A stretch of DNA of 64,000 nucleotides from Burkholderia pseudomultivorans (GTDB lineage Bacteria > Pseudomonadota > Gammaproteobacteria > Burkholderiales > Burkholderiaceae). Under the pieces are notes generated by a model. That model saw nothing but the letters and a program-made list of their open reading frames with translations, did no database searches and was not told where the DNA came from. Location: assembly GCF_001718415.1 (NCBI RefSeq), contig NZ_CP013377.1:1922001-1986000 (forward strand), in the 5' to 3' direction. Made by a program: the position numbers and the translations under genes. Positions within the stretch are counted from its first letter, which is position 1. Every line of letters begins with the position of its first letter. Shown here one piece after another: positions 8,223 through 18,201 of this stretch.

Positions 8223-9713
8223 TCAGTTGCGCACCGGTTCGCCGACCGCGCGCGCCGCCACCGCGCGCTCGCGCGCCGCGCCGCGTCGGGCCAGCATCCA
8301 GCCGACCGTCAGCGCGAGCACGACGAGCGGAATCGTCGCGATGGTCCACGTGCCGCCCGGGTAGTCGAACGCCATCAGCACCAGCACGCCGAGCAGGAAC
8401 GCGAGCGTGAGCCATGACGTGAACGGCGCGCCGGGCATCCGGAACGACACCTCGTTCAGCTCGCCGCGCTTGACCTTGCGACGGAACAGGATCTGGCACA
8501 TCACGATGAAGCCCCAGGTCGTGATGATCCCGAGCGACGCCATGTTCAGCACGATCTCGAACGCCTGCGCCGGCACGATGTAGTTCAGCGGCACGCCGAT
8601 CGCATTGATCGCGACCGTGATCAGGATCCCGCCGTACGGCACGCCGCGCGCGTTCATCCGCGATACGAAGCGCGGCGCGGAGCCGCCCATCGCCAGCGAG
8701 CGCAGCACGCGCCCGGTCGAATAGAGGCCCGAATTCAGGCTCGACAGCGCGGCGGTCAGCACCACGACGTTCATCACCGTGCCGACGTACGGCACGCCGA
8801 GCTTGCCGAAGAACGTCACGAACGGGCTTTCGTGCGCGCTGTACGCGGTCCACGGCAGCAGCAGCGTCAGCAGCACGACCGAGCCGACGTAGAACAGTGC
8901 AATCCGCCACATCACGCTGTTGATCGCCTTCGGCAGCACCTTGCGCGCATCGGCGGTCTCGCCCGCCGCGACGCCGACCAGCTCGATGCTCGCATACGCG
9001 AACACGACGCCCTGCACGATCAGCACGGCCGGCAGCACGCCGTGCGGAAAGATCCCGCCGTGATCCGCGATCAGGTGCAGCCCCGGCATCTGGCCCGCGA
9101 CCGGATGGCCGCTCGCGAGGAACACCGCGCCGACCGCGAGGAAGACGCCGAGCGTGCCGACCTTCACCAGCGAGAACCAGAACTCCATTTCGCCGAACAC
9201 CTTCACGCCGATCATGTTCATCACCGACACGATCGCCAGCGCGCCGAGCGCGAACACCCATTGCGGCACGTCGGAGAACGCGGCCCAGTACTTCATGTAG
9301 ATCGCGACCGCGGTGATGTCGACGATGCCGGTCGTCGCCCAGTTCAGGTAGTACATCCAGCCCGCGACGAACGATGCGCGCTCGCCCATGAATTCCCGTG
9401 CGTAGGACACGAAGCTGCCGCTGGTCGGACGGTGCATCACGAGCTCGCCGAGCGCGCGCATGATCAGGAACGCGAACACGCCGCATACGAGATAGACGAG
9501 CGCCAGCGCCGGTCCGGCGTGCTGCAGGCGGCCGCCCGCGCCGAGAAAGAGGCCTGTTCCGATCGCCCCGCCCATCGCGATCATCTGCACGTGCCGGGGC
9601 TTCAACTGCTTCGCGTAGCCGGCTTCGTGCGACGCGAACATCGCGTCGGGGTCGGCATGGCGGGAATCCGCGCCGCCGGCCGGATGGGCCGGGCGCTCGC
9701 TGGCGTGCTTCAT
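8223..9713 (-). CDS. ansP: L-asparagine permease (APC superfamily, AnsP-like)
   Basis: A 496-residue, 12-helix amino-acid:proton symporter of the APC family in the inner membrane. The consensus [16 protein letters not shown] lies in helix 1, with [23 protein letters not shown] following. Resemblance to E. coli AnsP runs through the whole chain, including [30 protein letters not shown] and [14 protein letters not shown]. The gene follows aspA on the same strand with a 98-base gap, and an asparaginase gene is close by, which supports asparagine uptake. D-Ser/D-Ala/Gly permeases (CycA) are a related alternative but match less well. Confidence 0.92.
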   Translation of the reverse strand: MKHASERPAHPAGGADSRHADPDAMFASHEAGYAKQLKPRHVQMIAMGGAIGTGLFLGAGGRLQHAGPALALVYLVCGVFAFLIMRALGELVMHRPTSGSFVSYAREFMGERASFVAGWMYYLNWATTGIVDITAVAIYMKYWAAFSDVPQWVFALGALAIVSVMNMIGVKVFGEMEFWFSLVKVGTLGVFLAVGAVFLASGHPVAGQMPGLHLIADHGGIFPHGVLPAVLIVQGVVFAYASIELVGVAAGETADARKVLPKAINSVMWRIALFYVGSVVLLTLLLPWTAYSAHESPFVTFFGKLGVPYVGTVMNVVVLTAALSSLNSGLYSTGRVLRSLAMGGSAPRFVSRMNARGVPYGGILITVAINAIGVPLNYIVPAQAFEIVLNMASLGIITTWGFIVMCQILFRRKVKRGELNEVSFRMPGAPFTSWLTLAFLLGVLVLMAFDYPGGTWTIATIPLVVLALTVGWMLARRGAARERAVAARAVGEPVRN

Positions 9714-9811
9714 GGTGTGTCTCCGTTTGATTGTGTCGCGCCCGCGTGGGGGCGCTGCTGAGACGGCGTCGTGCGAACGCCGGCGGATCGCGCCGGCGCC
9801 GCGCGGCCGGA

Positions 9812-11218
9812 TTAGTACACGCGCGGCCGGATCAGCGCTTCGGGCTGCAGCGCCTCGTCGAGCTGCGCGTCGGTCATCAGCTGGCGATCCAGCACGATCT
9901 CGCGGATCGACTTGCCGCTCGCATGCGCCTCGGCCGCCACGGCCGTCGCGTTCTTGTAGCCGATGTACGGATTCAGCGCGGTCGCCAGCGCCACCGAGCG
10001 CTCCATCGTTTCGCGCAGCCGCTCGGGGTTCGCGGTGATGCCGCTCACGCAGCGGTCCGCGAGCGTCGTGCAGGCGGCCGTCAGGTGGCTGAAGCTGCGG
10101 AACAGCGCGCTCGCGATCACCGGCTCGAACGCGTTCAGCTGAAGCTGCCCGGCTTCGGCCGCGAAGGTCACCGTCAGGTCGTTGCCGAACACCTCGAACG
10201 CGACCTGGTTGACGACTTCCGGGATCACCGGGTTGACCTTGCCGGGCATGATCGACGAGCCGGCCTGCACGGGCGGCAGGTTGATCTCGCCGAAGCCGGC
10301 GCGCGGGCCGCTCGACAGCAGGCGCAGGTCGTTGCAGATCTTCGACAGCTTGACCGCGATCCGCTTGAGCACGCCCGAGATCTGCACGAACGCGCCGCAG
10401 TCCTGCGTGGCTTCGATCAGGTTCGGCGACGTGCTCAGGTCGAGCCCGGTGATGCGCCGCAGCGCGGCCAGCGCCTTCGCCGCGTACTCCGGATGCGCGG
10501 TGATGCCCGTACCGATCGCCGTCGCGCCGAGATTGATCTCGCGAATCAGCCAGCCGGCTTCCTGCAGCCGCGCGATGTCTTCCGTCAGCATCACCGCGTA
10601 GGTCGAGAACTCCTGGCCGAGCGTCATCGGCACCGCGTCCTGCAGTTGCGTGCGCCCGAGCTTCAGCAGGCCCGCAAACGCATCGGCCTTCTCGGCGAAC
10701 GCGTCGCGCAGGCGCGCCATCGCCTCGAGCAGATGCTCGACCGCGAAGCAGGTCGCGATGCGGATCGCGGTCGGATAGACGTCGTTGGTGCTCTGCGCGA
10801 GATTCACGTGCTCGTTCGGATGCAGATACTCGTACTCTCCGCGCGCATGCCCCATCAGTTCGAGCGCGCGGTTGCAGATCACCTCGTTCGCGTTCATGTT
10901 GGTCGAGGTGCCCGCCCCACCCTGGATCACGTCGACGACGAACTGGTCGTGCAGGCGGCCTTCGCGAATCTCGACGCACGCGGCGGCGATCGCGTCGCGG
11001 TACGGCCTGGGCAGCAGCCCGAGTTCGCAGTTGGCGTCGGCCGCGGCTTCCTTCACGGCCGCGAGCGCCATCACGAAATACGGCAGCGATGCGATCGTGC
11101 GGCCCGAAATGTCGAAGTTCTCTTTCGCACGCAGCGTATGGACGCCGTAGTAGGCGCTTTCCGGAATGCTTCGCTTACCTAAAAGATCCGCTTCGACGCG
11201 GAAACCCTTGCCTGCCAT
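9812..11218 (-). CDS. aspA: Aspartate ammonia-lyase
   Basis: A 468-residue member of the fumarase II/aspartase superfamily that deaminates L-aspartate to fumarate and ammonia. Three superfamily signatures are visible: [16 protein letters not shown] near residue 97, [19 protein letters not shown] near residue 134, and [11 protein letters not shown] near residue 317 with the catalytic loop serine. Length fits AspA of E. coli (478). The neighbours permease, LysR regulator and asparaginase support aspartase rather than fumarase. It is divergent from the LysR gene; ansP lies downstream, so aspA is the first gene of an aspA-ansP operon. Confidence 0.95.
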   Translation of the reverse strand: MAGKGFRVEADLLGKRSIPESAYYGVHTLRAKENFDISGRTIASLPYFVMALAAVKEAAADANCELGLLPRPYRDAIAAACVEIREGRLHDQFVVDVIQGGAGTSTNMNANEVICNRALELMGHARGEYEYLHPNEHVNLAQSTNDVYPTAIRIATCFAVEHLLEAMARLRDAFAEKADAFAGLLKLGRTQLQDAVPMTLGQEFSTYAVMLTEDIARLQEAGWLIREINLGATAIGTGITAHPEYAAKALAALRRITGLDLSTSPNLIEATQDCGAFVQISGVLKRIAVKLSKICNDLRLLSSGPRAGFGEINLPPVQAGSSIMPGKVNPVIPEVVNQVAFEVFGNDLTVTFAAEAGQLQLNAFEPVIASALFRSFSHLTAACTTLADRCVSGITANPERLRETMERSVALATALNPYIGYKNATAVAAEAHASGKSIREIVLDRQLMTDAQLDEALQPEALIRPRVY

Positions 11219-11320
11219 CGTGCTCCCTCCTGAGTGTCTCGTTCCGCCGCCCGCGCGTCGCGCATCGCGATGCCCGTCCGGACGTCGTTTGCCGCTTCCC
11301 GGCGCGACGGGTTCGCATTC

Positions 11321-11334
11321 TATGCCTTTGCATA
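11321..11334. promoter_or_regulatory. Inverted repeat TATGC-N4-GCATA, candidate LysR site
   Basis: A perfect 5-4-5 inverted repeat in the 177-base divergent region between aspA and the LysR gene, about 100 bases upstream of aspA and 60 bases upstream of the regulator. Placement and symmetry fit a LysR-type recognition site. Confidence 0.45.
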
Positions 11335-11395
11335 AAGAAGCTCGCCTCTGTATTATCGAAAGCGGTTTTGCGTGAGACGCAACAGCGAGAATCGA

Positions 11396-12370
11396 ATGAA
11401 GAAAGGCGTGAAGGAGACCGGCATCGACCATCTGGGTGCGATGCGCGCGTTCGTGAGAGTGGTCGAGACCGGGAGTTTTTCGGCGGTCGCCAAGGAGATG
11501 CACGTGTCGACGTCGACCGTCGCGCGCCGCGTGACGGCCATCGAGGAGGCGCTCGGCGTGCCGCTGCTGCATCGCTCGACGCACAGCGTGACGCTGACCG
11601 AGGCCGGCAACATCTATCTGGAGCGCGCGGTCACGCTGATCGCCGATCTCGACGACACCCTGCGCGTCGTCGCGGAACTGAATGCGCAGCCGAGCGGCCC
11701 GCTGAAGCTGACCGCACCGGTCGCGTTCGGCCGCCGTCATCTGGCGCCGCTGGTCGCGCCGTTTCTCGCGCGCTACCCGACGATCCAGCTCGACGTGCGG
11801 CTCACCGACAATCACAACGACCTCGTGGCGGGCGGCTTCGATCTCGACATCCACGAGGGCGAGAACTACCTCGACAACCTGGTCGTGCACCGGCTGTCGC
11901 GCAACGACAGCATCCTGTGCGCGACACCCGCCTATCTCGACCGCTGCGGGCGCCCGGCGTCGCCGGACGACCTGACGCAGCACAACTGCCTGCGCTACGT
12001 GCACCCGGAAGGCGATCCGCGCTGGGAGCTCGTCGACGGCGACGCGCGGCACAGCCTGCTGCCGGCCGGCAATCTCGTCACCGACCATTCCGAACTGCTG
12101 CTCGAGGCGACCTGCGCGGGGCTCGGCATCGCCGAGTTCGAGATCTGGCTGGTGCGCGACCTGCTCGCGAGCGGCCGGCTCGAAGCCGTGCTGCCGCGCT
12201 ATCGGCTGCACAACAAGCTGACCGGCGAATTCATCTACATCGCGTATCTGGCGAACCGGCGCAGCTCGGCGAAGCTGCGCGTGCTGAAGGATTTTCTCGC
12301 GGAACAGCTCGCCGATATCGGCGAGCTGTCGGAAGCGGAGCTGCGCAGGATCCGCGGCGCGCACGCGTAG
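11396..12370 (+). CDS. LysR family regulator of the asparagine/aspartate genes
   Basis: A 324-residue LysR-type transcriptional regulator. The winged helix-turn-helix occupies roughly residues 10-70 (FVRVVETGSFSAVAKEMHV, then STVARRVTAIEEALGVPLL), followed by a periplasmic-binding-like effector domain starting near GPLKLTAPVAFGRRHLAP. I placed the start at the ATG 11396; an in-frame GTG at 11372 is possible but adds no conserved residues. The gene is divergent from aspA-ansP and convergent with the asparaginase gene. It probably senses asparagine, aspartate or a product; that role is inferred from position only. Confidence 0.9.
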   Translation: MKKGVKETGIDHLGAMRAFVRVVETGSFSAVAKEMHVSTSTVARRVTAIEEALGVPLLHRSTHSVTLTEAGNIYLERAVTLIADLDDTLRVVAELNAQPSGPLKLTAPVAFGRRHLAPLVAPFLARYPTIQLDVRLTDNHNDLVAGGFDLDIHEGENYLDNLVVHRLSRNDSILCATPAYLDRCGRPASPDDLTQHNCLRYVHPEGDPRWELVDGDARHSLLPAGNLVTDHSELLLEATCAGLGIAEFEIWLVRDLLASGRLEAVLPRYRLHNKLTGEFIYIAYLANRRSSAKLRVLKDFLAEQLADIGELSEAELRRIRGAHA

Positions 12371-12403
12371 CGGTGGCGTGCGGCCGCGACGCCGCCGCCC
12401 CGC

Positions 12404-13468
12404 TCAGCCTTGCTGCAATTCGAACGGGAAGGTCACGTGCCCGATCTCGACGCCCTGCGTATTGCGCATCGGCGGCCGGTGGAAGCCGGCCAGCTGCGCG
12501 CGCTGCGCCGCCGTGCCGATCTGCAGCCGCTCGAGGATCTCGCTGACGACCATGTACAGCACGTCGATGTTGCCGTCCTCGATCTTGACCGAGATGCCGA
12601 GCGCGCCGTCGGCGCCGAGTGCGCGCGTGCGCGCCGACGCGCGGATGCCGAGCCCGTAGCACGCATCCGCGCCGAGCTTGCCGACGACCTGCCCGTCGAA
12701 CGCGCGCATCAGCACCGTGCAATAGCGGCCGTCGCCGGCCACCAGTTCCGGATAGCCCGTCATCGCATGGTGAATCCGCGCCAGCGCGCGAACGCGCGCG
12801 GTGAGCGCGTCGCCGCCGGCTTCCACCGCGTCCGCGCCATCGGCCAGCGACGCGTACAGACGCGCGAGGCGGTCGAGCGAAAACGCGGGCGTCGGCAGGT
12901 TGCAGCCGTCGATCGCCCACTCGACCTCGTCGTCGCGCAAGCCGCACGCGTCGGCCACGACCTGCTTCACGCGCACCTGCATCGGATGATCCGGCAGATG
13001 GTAGTCGGCCAGCGCGGCGCCGATCGCGCGCGCGCCGGCCAGCATCCCGACGTGCTTGCCCGAACAGTTGCTGCACACGCCGGTCGGCGTGTAGTCGCGC
13101 TTGATCCACGACCGGTAGACCGCGTCGGACAACGGCGGATGCCCGCCGCAGCGCAGATCCGACTCCTGCGCATCGACCTTCGACAGCATCGCCCGCGTGC
13201 GCGCGATATGCCGGTCCTCGCTGCTGTGCGACGCGCACATCAGCGCGATGTCCGCGTCGTCGAACCCGAACCGGTCGGGGCCGCCCGTCTCGATCACCGA
13301 CAACGCCTGCGCCGGCTTCGCCGCCGAACGCGCGAGCGTCATCCGGAACGGGTCGCCGAACCGCAGCAGCAACCTGCCGCGGGCGTCCACCACCGCCACA
13401 TGGGCGGCGTGCGTGTTCTCGATCGCGTTGGCGCGGTACGTGACGACCGCTGCGCGTGACGTGTCCAT
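12404..13468 (-). CDS. L-asparaginase, class 3 (Rhizobium etli ReAV type)
   Basis: A 354-residue asparaginase of the Asparaginase_II family (PF06089), unrelated to E. coli AnsA/AnsB. The residues known in R. etli ReAV fall at essentially the same numbers here. They are Ser48 and Lys51 in SAAKPAQ, Cys135 and Lys138 in CSNCSGKHVGM, Asp187 and Cys189 in AIDGCNLP, and Lys264 in VVGKLGAD (Lys263 in ReAV). Cys135, Lys138 and Cys189 form the zinc site in ReAV. The enzyme makes aspartate and ammonia from asparagine, feeding the aspartase encoded nearby. A strong site AAGGAG lies before the ATG at 13468. No signal peptide is visible, so it acts in the cytoplasm. Confidence 0.93.
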   Translation of the reverse strand: MDTSRAAVVTYRANAIENTHAAHVAVVDARGRLLLRFGDPFRMTLARSAAKPAQALSVIETGGPDRFGFDDADIALMCASHSSEDRHIARTRAMLSKVDAQESDLRCGGHPPLSDAVYRSWIKRDYTPTGVCSNCSGKHVGMLAGARAIGAALADYHLPDHPMQVRVKQVVADACGLRDDEVEWAIDGCNLPTPAFSLDRLARLYASLADGADAVEAGGDALTARVRALARIHHAMTGYPELVAGDGRYCTVLMRAFDGQVVGKLGADACYGLGIRASARTRALGADGALGISVKIEDGNIDVLYMVVSEILERLQIGTAAQRAQLAGFHRPPMRNTQGVEIGHVTFPFELQQG

Positions 13469-13616
13469 CGTGTCCTGTCTCCTTCCTCGGGCCTGCTTGC
13501 CGGGGCCCGTCCAACCGGTACGGCAGTGTATCGATTCGCCGGCGCGGCGCGCGGCGCAGCCGACGAAAAGCGGTGTTGCATCGGACGCAAAGCCATCCCG
13601 CCGGCCGGAAACCTGA

Positions 13617-13657
13617 CTGAATTAGTACAAAAACCATTCAATTGTTTACTAATTCAG
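13617..13657. promoter_or_regulatory. 11-bp perfect inverted repeat upstream of TonB receptor
   Basis: Arms CTGAATTAGTA (13617-13627) and TACTAATTCAG (13647-13657) are exact reverse complements separated by 19 bases, in an AT-rich promoter region. The spacer contains most of the element GTACAAAAACCATTCAATT, found again at 41443-41461 with one change. It may be an operator for the receptor gene 130 bases downstream; it does not read as a standard Fur box. Confidence 0.5.
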
Positions 13658-13787
13658 GACCAGTCCGTACAATTGCGACCGCAAACGCGAATCATACGCA
13701 TTTAGATTGACGTTTTCCGCTGTCCTGCGCGCCGCCGCCCGCATCGAGAAAACGCACCGCTTACCGATACTTCCGCTGCTTTCCGAT

Positions 13788-16043
13788 ATGCCTGCCCAGT
13801 TCAAGACGAGGCCCCGCGCCCTCGCATCGGCGCTGACCTGCTCCGTTTTCCTGACACCGCTGCTCGCCTCCGCCGAAACCGCTCCGGCCGCCGCTTCCGC
13901 CACCGATCGCACGCCCGCACCGCAACAGGCCGCCGCCGTCGACGCGTCGGGAACGCTGCCGACGATCGCGATCCAGTCGTCCGCGCTGTCGGACATGCAG
14001 GTGAAGCGCTCGCCGTCGTACAAGTTCACCGCGCCGCTGCTCGACACGCCGCGCTCGATCACGGTGATTCCCGAGCAGCTGATCAAGGAAAAGAACGTCA
14101 CGTCGTTCGCCGACGCGCTGCGTTCGGTGCCGGGCATCACGTTCCTCGGCGGCGATGCGGCCGCGAACCCGTCGGCCGACCGCCCCGTGATCCGCGGTTT
14201 CGAATCGCGCAACTCGATCTTCGTCGACGGCATGCGCGACTCGGGACTGCAGAACCGCGAGACCTTCGCGATCGAGCAGATCAGCGTGGTCAAGGGCCCC
14301 GACTCGGTCTACGCGGGCCGCGGCTCGGTGGGCGGCAGCGTCGATATCGTCACCAAGACGCCGCAGAACGACAACTTCATCAACAGCAGCATCGGCTTCG
14401 GCACCGACGGCTACAAGCGCGCGACGATCGACGCGAACCGCAAGATCGACGACACGACCGCCGTGCGGCTCAACGTGATGGGCCACGACGCGAACCAGGC
14501 CGGCCGCAACGACGTATACAACAAGCGCTGGGGCGTCGCGCCGTCGATCGTGTTCGGGCTGAATACGCCGACCACGGTCACGCTCAGCTACTACCACATG
14601 AACTCGTACGACATGCCGGACTTCAGCGTGCCGTTCCGTTCGACGGGCGGCACGCCGGTGCCGACCGATCGCGGCCAGTTCTTCGGGCTGAACACGCGCG
14701 ACTACCGCTACGGGCAGACCGACACCGGCGAAGTGCGCGTCGAGCACCGCTTCAACGACGACTGGAAGCTGAAGAACACGACGATGTTCGGGCGTTCCAC
14801 GCTCGATTACGTGGCGACGAATCCGCAGATCCTCGCGTCGGATCCGAACATGCTGAGCCTGCAGGCGAAGAGCGGAAAGTATGCGACGAACGGCATCGCG
14901 AACCAGACCGAGGTGACCGGCCGTGCCAACCTGTTCGGCATGCAGCATACGATGACGGCCGGCGTCGAGTTTGGCCTCGAACAGAATCGCTACGAGGGCT
15001 ATCTCGTCACCGACTCGCTGGGCAACAACATTCGTTCGGGCGGCCCGTGCACGGTGACCGGCAACTGCACGCCGATCGCCGGCGGCTGGAACCCGAACAT
15101 GCCGTGGACCGGCAACATCGTGCTGAACGGCGACAAGAGCTTCCCGGGCCCGACGACCAACACGCGCACGACCACCGCGTCCGCGTACATCTTCGACACG
15201 GTGAAGCTGACCGAGCAGTGGCTGTTCAACGCGGGGCTGCGTTTCGACCGCTACGACATCACCGCGAAACAGGCCGGCGTCGCCGACCTGTCGAACACGT
15301 CGAACCTGTTCAGCTACCAGTTCGGCCTCGTGTTCAAGCCGGTGCGCACGGTGAGCCTGTACGCGTCGTACGGCACGTCGTCGAACCCGCCCGGCTCGAA
15401 CGGCGGCCTCGGCGGCGGCAGCGACCAGATCACCGCGAACAACCAGAGCCTGTCGCCGGAGCGCTCGCGCAACATCGAGGTCGGCGCGAAGTGGGACGTG
15501 ATCGACGGGCAGCTGTCGCTGACGTCCGCGCTGTTCGACACCGAGAAGACCAACGCGCAGGTGAGCGACGGCCTCGGCCACACGATCAACGCGGGCAAGC
15601 AGCGCGTGCGCGGCGCCGAACTCGGCTTCGCGGGCAACCTGACCGGCAAGTGGCACGTGTTCGGCGGCTACTCGTACCTGAACGCGGTGACGGTCGATGC
15701 GGGCCCCGGCAATCCGGGCGGATCGGGCCTGCCGATGGTGATGGTGCCGAAGCACAACTTCACGCTGTGGACGAGCTACGACGTGCTGCCGAAGCTCACG
15801 CTCGGCGCGGGCGCGACCGTGATGAGCAAGACCTATGCATCGGTCTCGCAGACGGTGAAGAAGTGGACGCCCGGCTATGCACGCTTCGATGCGGCCGCGA
15901 CGTGGCGTGTGAACAAGACGATGGACGTGCAGCTGAACGTGCAGAACCTGTTCGACAAGAAGTACTACGCGAGCGCCTATCCGATCTACGCGACCTGGGC
16001 GCCCGGCCGCTCGGCGATGGTCACGCTCAACTTCTATCAGTAA
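13788..16043 (+). CDS. TonB-dependent siderophore receptor
   Basis: A 751-residue outer-membrane receptor. A signal peptide (MPAQFKTRPRALASALT... to ASA-ET) is followed by a plug domain from about residue 80, with SITVIPEQLIKEKNVTSFADALRSVPG split over two plug motifs, and then a 22-strand barrel. The chain ends LNVQNLFDKKYYA...MVTLNFYQ, the typical TonB-receptor C-terminus. Similarity is to the catecholate/hydroxamate siderophore receptor group (Fiu, FhuE-like), which import ferric siderophores using TonB energy. The ATG at 13788 is used because the signal peptide starts there; codons upstream are in frame but start with TTG. No siderophore synthesis genes are nearby. Confidence 0.92.
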   Translation: MPAQFKTRPRALASALTCSVFLTPLLASAETAPAAASATDRTPAPQQAAAVDASGTLPTIAIQSSALSDMQVKRSPSYKFTAPLLDTPRSITVIPEQLIKEKNVTSFADALRSVPGITFLGGDAAANPSADRPVIRGFESRNSIFVDGMRDSGLQNRETFAIEQISVVKGPDSVYAGRGSVGGSVDIVTKTPQNDNFINSSIGFGTDGYKRATIDANRKIDDTTAVRLNVMGHDANQAGRNDVYNKRWGVAPSIVFGLNTPTTVTLSYYHMNSYDMPDFSVPFRSTGGTPVPTDRGQFFGLNTRDYRYGQTDTGEVRVEHRFNDDWKLKNTTMFGRSTLDYVATNPQILASDPNMLSLQAKSGKYATNGIANQTEVTGRANLFGMQHTMTAGVEFGLEQNRYEGYLVTDSLGNNIRSGGPCTVTGNCTPIAGGWNPNMPWTGNIVLNGDKSFPGPTTNTRTTTASAYIFDTVKLTEQWLFNAGLRFDRYDITAKQAGVADLSNTSNLFSYQFGLVFKPVRTVSLYASYGTSSNPPGSNGGLGGGSDQITANNQSLSPERSRNIEVGAKWDVIDGQLSLTSALFDTEKTNAQVSDGLGHTINAGKQRVRGAELGFAGNLTGKWHVFGGYSYLNAVTVDAGPGNPGGSGLPMVMVPKHNFTLWTSYDVLPKLTLGAGATVMSKTYASVSQTVKKWTPGYARFDAAATWRVNKTMDVQLNVQNLFDKKYYASAYPIYATWAPGRSAMVTLNFYQ

Positions 16044-16053
16044 TGCCGGTTGC

Positions 16054-16083
16054 GGCGGGAAGGCGCGCGGCGCCCTTCCCGCC
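16054..16083. terminator. Bidirectional hairpin between TonB receptor and phnY
   Basis: A 10-bp stem GGCGGGAAGG/CCTTCCCGCC with a 10-base loop lies between the converging stop codons at 16043 and 16089. Position and symmetry fit a shared terminator. Confidence 0.55.
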
Positions 16084-16088
16084 TGCGC

Positions 16089-17543
16089 TCACCACGGCAA
16101 CGAATACGTCTTCACGTTCGTGAAGCTCTTCATCGCCTCCTGCACGCCTTCCTTGTAGCCGAGCCCCGAGTCCTTCACGCCGCCGAACGGCGTCAGCTCG
16201 AGCCGGTAGCCCGGCACTTCGCGCACGTTCACGCTGCCGACTTCCAGTTCGGTGATGAAGCGCGTGATCGCGTCGAAGCGGTTCGTGCAGATCGACGACG
16301 ACAGCGCATAGTCGGTACTGTTCGACATCCTGATCGCTTCGTCGATGTCGCGAAAACGCATGATCGGCGACACCGGCCCGAACGTCTCGTACTTGACCAG
16401 CGGCATGTCGGGCGTCACGCGATCGACGACCGTCGGCGAATACAGCGCGCCTTCACGCACGTTGCCGACCAGCAGCCGCGCCCCGCGCGCGATCGCGTCG
16501 TTGACCTGTTGCTCGCAGAACTTCGCGGCCGCTTCGTCGATCACCGTACCCATGTCGACCGACGGATCGGCCGGATTCCCGTACGACCACGCGCGCGTCT
16601 TCTCGACCACCAGCTCGGTGAAGCGGTCGGCGACCGATTCGTGCACCAGCATCCGCTTGATCGCGGTGCAACGCTGCCCGGAGTTCTTGTACGAGCCCGA
16701 CACGGCAAGCGTGCTCGCCTCGTCGAGATCCGCGTCGTCCATCACGATGATCGGATCGTTGCCGCCGAGTTCGAGCACCGCGCGGCGGTAGCCCATCCGC
16801 AACGCGATCGACTTGCCGATCGCCACGCCGCCGGTGAACGTGATCAGGTCGATCGCCGGGTTCGTGACGAGTTCGTCTGCGATCTCGCGCGGGTCGCCGG
16901 TCAGCACCTGCAGCATCTGCGGCGGCAGGCCCGCCTCGTACAGGATGTCGGCGAACAGGTAGCACGACAGCGGCACCTTCTCCGACGGCTTGACGACGAT
17001 CCGGTTGTTGGTCGCCACTGACGGCACGACCTTGTGCGCGACCTGGTTCATCGGATGGTTGAACGGCGTGATCGCGGAGATCGCGCCGAGCAGCGGCTCG
17101 CGCTGCGTGTAGACGCGCCGCTTCTTGCCGTGCGGCGTCAGATCGCACGAGAAGATCTGCCCGTCGTCCTTCAGCACTTCGCCGGCGCCGAACGTCAGCA
17201 CGTCGGCGACGCGCCCCGCTTCGTACGTCGAATCCTTGACGCACAGCCCGGCTTCGGCGGTGATCAGCGCCGCGATGTCGGCGGTGCGCGCGCGCACGAT
17301 CTCGGCCGCGCGTCGCAGGATCGCCGCGCGCTCGTGGCGCGTGAGCGACGGCCGGTACGCCCGCGCGACCGAGAATGCGCGCCGCACGTCGTCGAGCGTC
17401 GCCTTCGGCACCGTGCCGACGAGCGCGCCGTCGTATGGGTTGCGCACCTCGATCACCGCATCGCGCCACACGCGTTGCCCGTCGATGCGCAGCGCTTCGT
17501 GCCGCACGCTCGATGCGGGAATCGGCTTCAGGACCGTGCTCAT
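16089..17543 (-). CDS. phnY: Phosphonoacetaldehyde dehydrogenase (PhnY-like)
   Basis: A 484-residue NAD-dependent aldehyde dehydrogenase. Catalytic Cys is in KNSGQRCTAIKRM, the Glu in LELGGNDPIIVMDD, and the Asn in TPFNHPMNQVAHK. The C-terminus (GVKDSGLGYKEGV, EAMKSFTNVKTYSLPW) is characteristic of PhnY, which oxidises phosphonoacetaldehyde to phosphonoacetate in the PhnW-PhnA-PhnY route for 2-aminoethylphosphonate. Neither phnW nor phnA is in the window, so a related C2 aldehyde such as sulfoacetaldehyde cannot be excluded, given xsc at 22448. CGGAG precedes the ATG at 17543. The GNAT gene lies just upstream on the same strand. Confidence 0.85.
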   Translation of the reverse strand: MSTVLKPIPASSVRHEALRIDGQRVWRDAVIEVRNPYDGALVGTVPKATLDDVRRAFSVARAYRPSLTRHERAAILRRAAEIVRARTADIAALITAEAGLCVKDSTYEAGRVADVLTFGAGEVLKDDGQIFSCDLTPHGKKRRVYTQREPLLGAISAITPFNHPMNQVAHKVVPSVATNNRIVVKPSEKVPLSCYLFADILYEAGLPPQMLQVLTGDPREIADELVTNPAIDLITFTGGVAIGKSIALRMGYRRAVLELGGNDPIIVMDDADLDEASTLAVSGSYKNSGQRCTAIKRMLVHESVADRFTELVVEKTRAWSYGNPADPSVDMGTVIDEAAAKFCEQQVNDAIARGARLLVGNVREGALYSPTVVDRVTPDMPLVKYETFGPVSPIMRFRDIDEAIRMSNSTDYALSSSICTNRFDAITRFITELEVGSVNVREVPGYRLELTPFGGVKDSGLGYKEGVQEAMKSFTNVKTYSLPW

Positions 17544-17609
17544 TTCGTCTCCGTTGTGGTGTCTTTGCGTGCCTGCTTGCCCGCGTTGCGCGACGACCGC
17601 GCATGCGTG

Positions 17610-17939
17610 CTATCCGACCACGACCAGCCCTTCGTGCGCGAGGCAGCGGCACAGCGTCGCCCACGCCGGCGAATCGGGCCACGCACGCGCGCCGGCGTCG
17701 ATGCGGATCGGCTGCCCGAACGCGCGCGACGCGCACGCGAGCAGCGTGTGCGCGATGCCGCTGCGCCGGTAGGCGGGCTCGACATACAGCCGCGCGAGCA
17801 TCGGCCACGGCGTGTGGTCGTCGATGCACAGCTCGCCGATCGCCGCGTCGTCGCGATACGCGACGGCCGTCGCATGCGCGTCGTCGAACACGATGCGGAT
17901 CACGCGCTGGCAGCGATCCCGAAACACGAAAACATGCAT
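17610..17939 (-). CDS. GNAT family N-acetyltransferase, short
   Basis: A 109-residue protein with the core of the GNAT fold. The acetyl-CoA pyrophosphate loop appears as VEPAYRRSGIAHTLLACA (the R-x-x-G-x-A/G pattern) near residue 54, preceded by beta-strands around IGELCID. It is shorter than most GNAT enzymes (about 150) but keeps the cofactor motif. Start at 17939, where a GGAGAG site lies about 7 bases upstream. It precedes phnY by 66 bases on the same strand, so they are likely one operon. An aminophosphonate N-acetyltransferase role would fit the neighbour but is inference; PhnO-type enzymes are longer. Confidence 0.75.
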   Translation of the reverse strand: MHVFVFRDRCQRVIRIVFDDAHATAVAYRDDAAIGELCIDDHTPWPMLARLYVEPAYRRSGIAHTLLACASRAFGQPIRIDAGARAWPDSPAWATLCRCLAHEGLVVVG

Positions 17940-18201
17940 GGCGACGCTCTCCGATCGACGTTGCCGGCAAACGCGGCGCGCGCGCCGTCCCGCCCCCGCG
18001 TACCGGGGAGTTATCCCAATCGTCCGGGTGCGACGAGTTGAGTATCGTCTTGCCACGTCGGCGCACACTAGTACCAGACCGCGCCTTTCATTGAGTCCAC
18101 ATCCGCGGCGCGGCGCGCGTACCCGCGCTCCCGCGCCCCCTTGCGGGAGCGCGCGCCGGGCGCGCCGCTTCGCGCGGCCCGCACCGTTTACAGGAGGAAG
18201 C

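Noticed and set aside
13469..13787. Fur box upstream of the TonB receptor
   Set aside because: Searched by eye for the GATAATGATAATCATTATC pattern; no convincing match.
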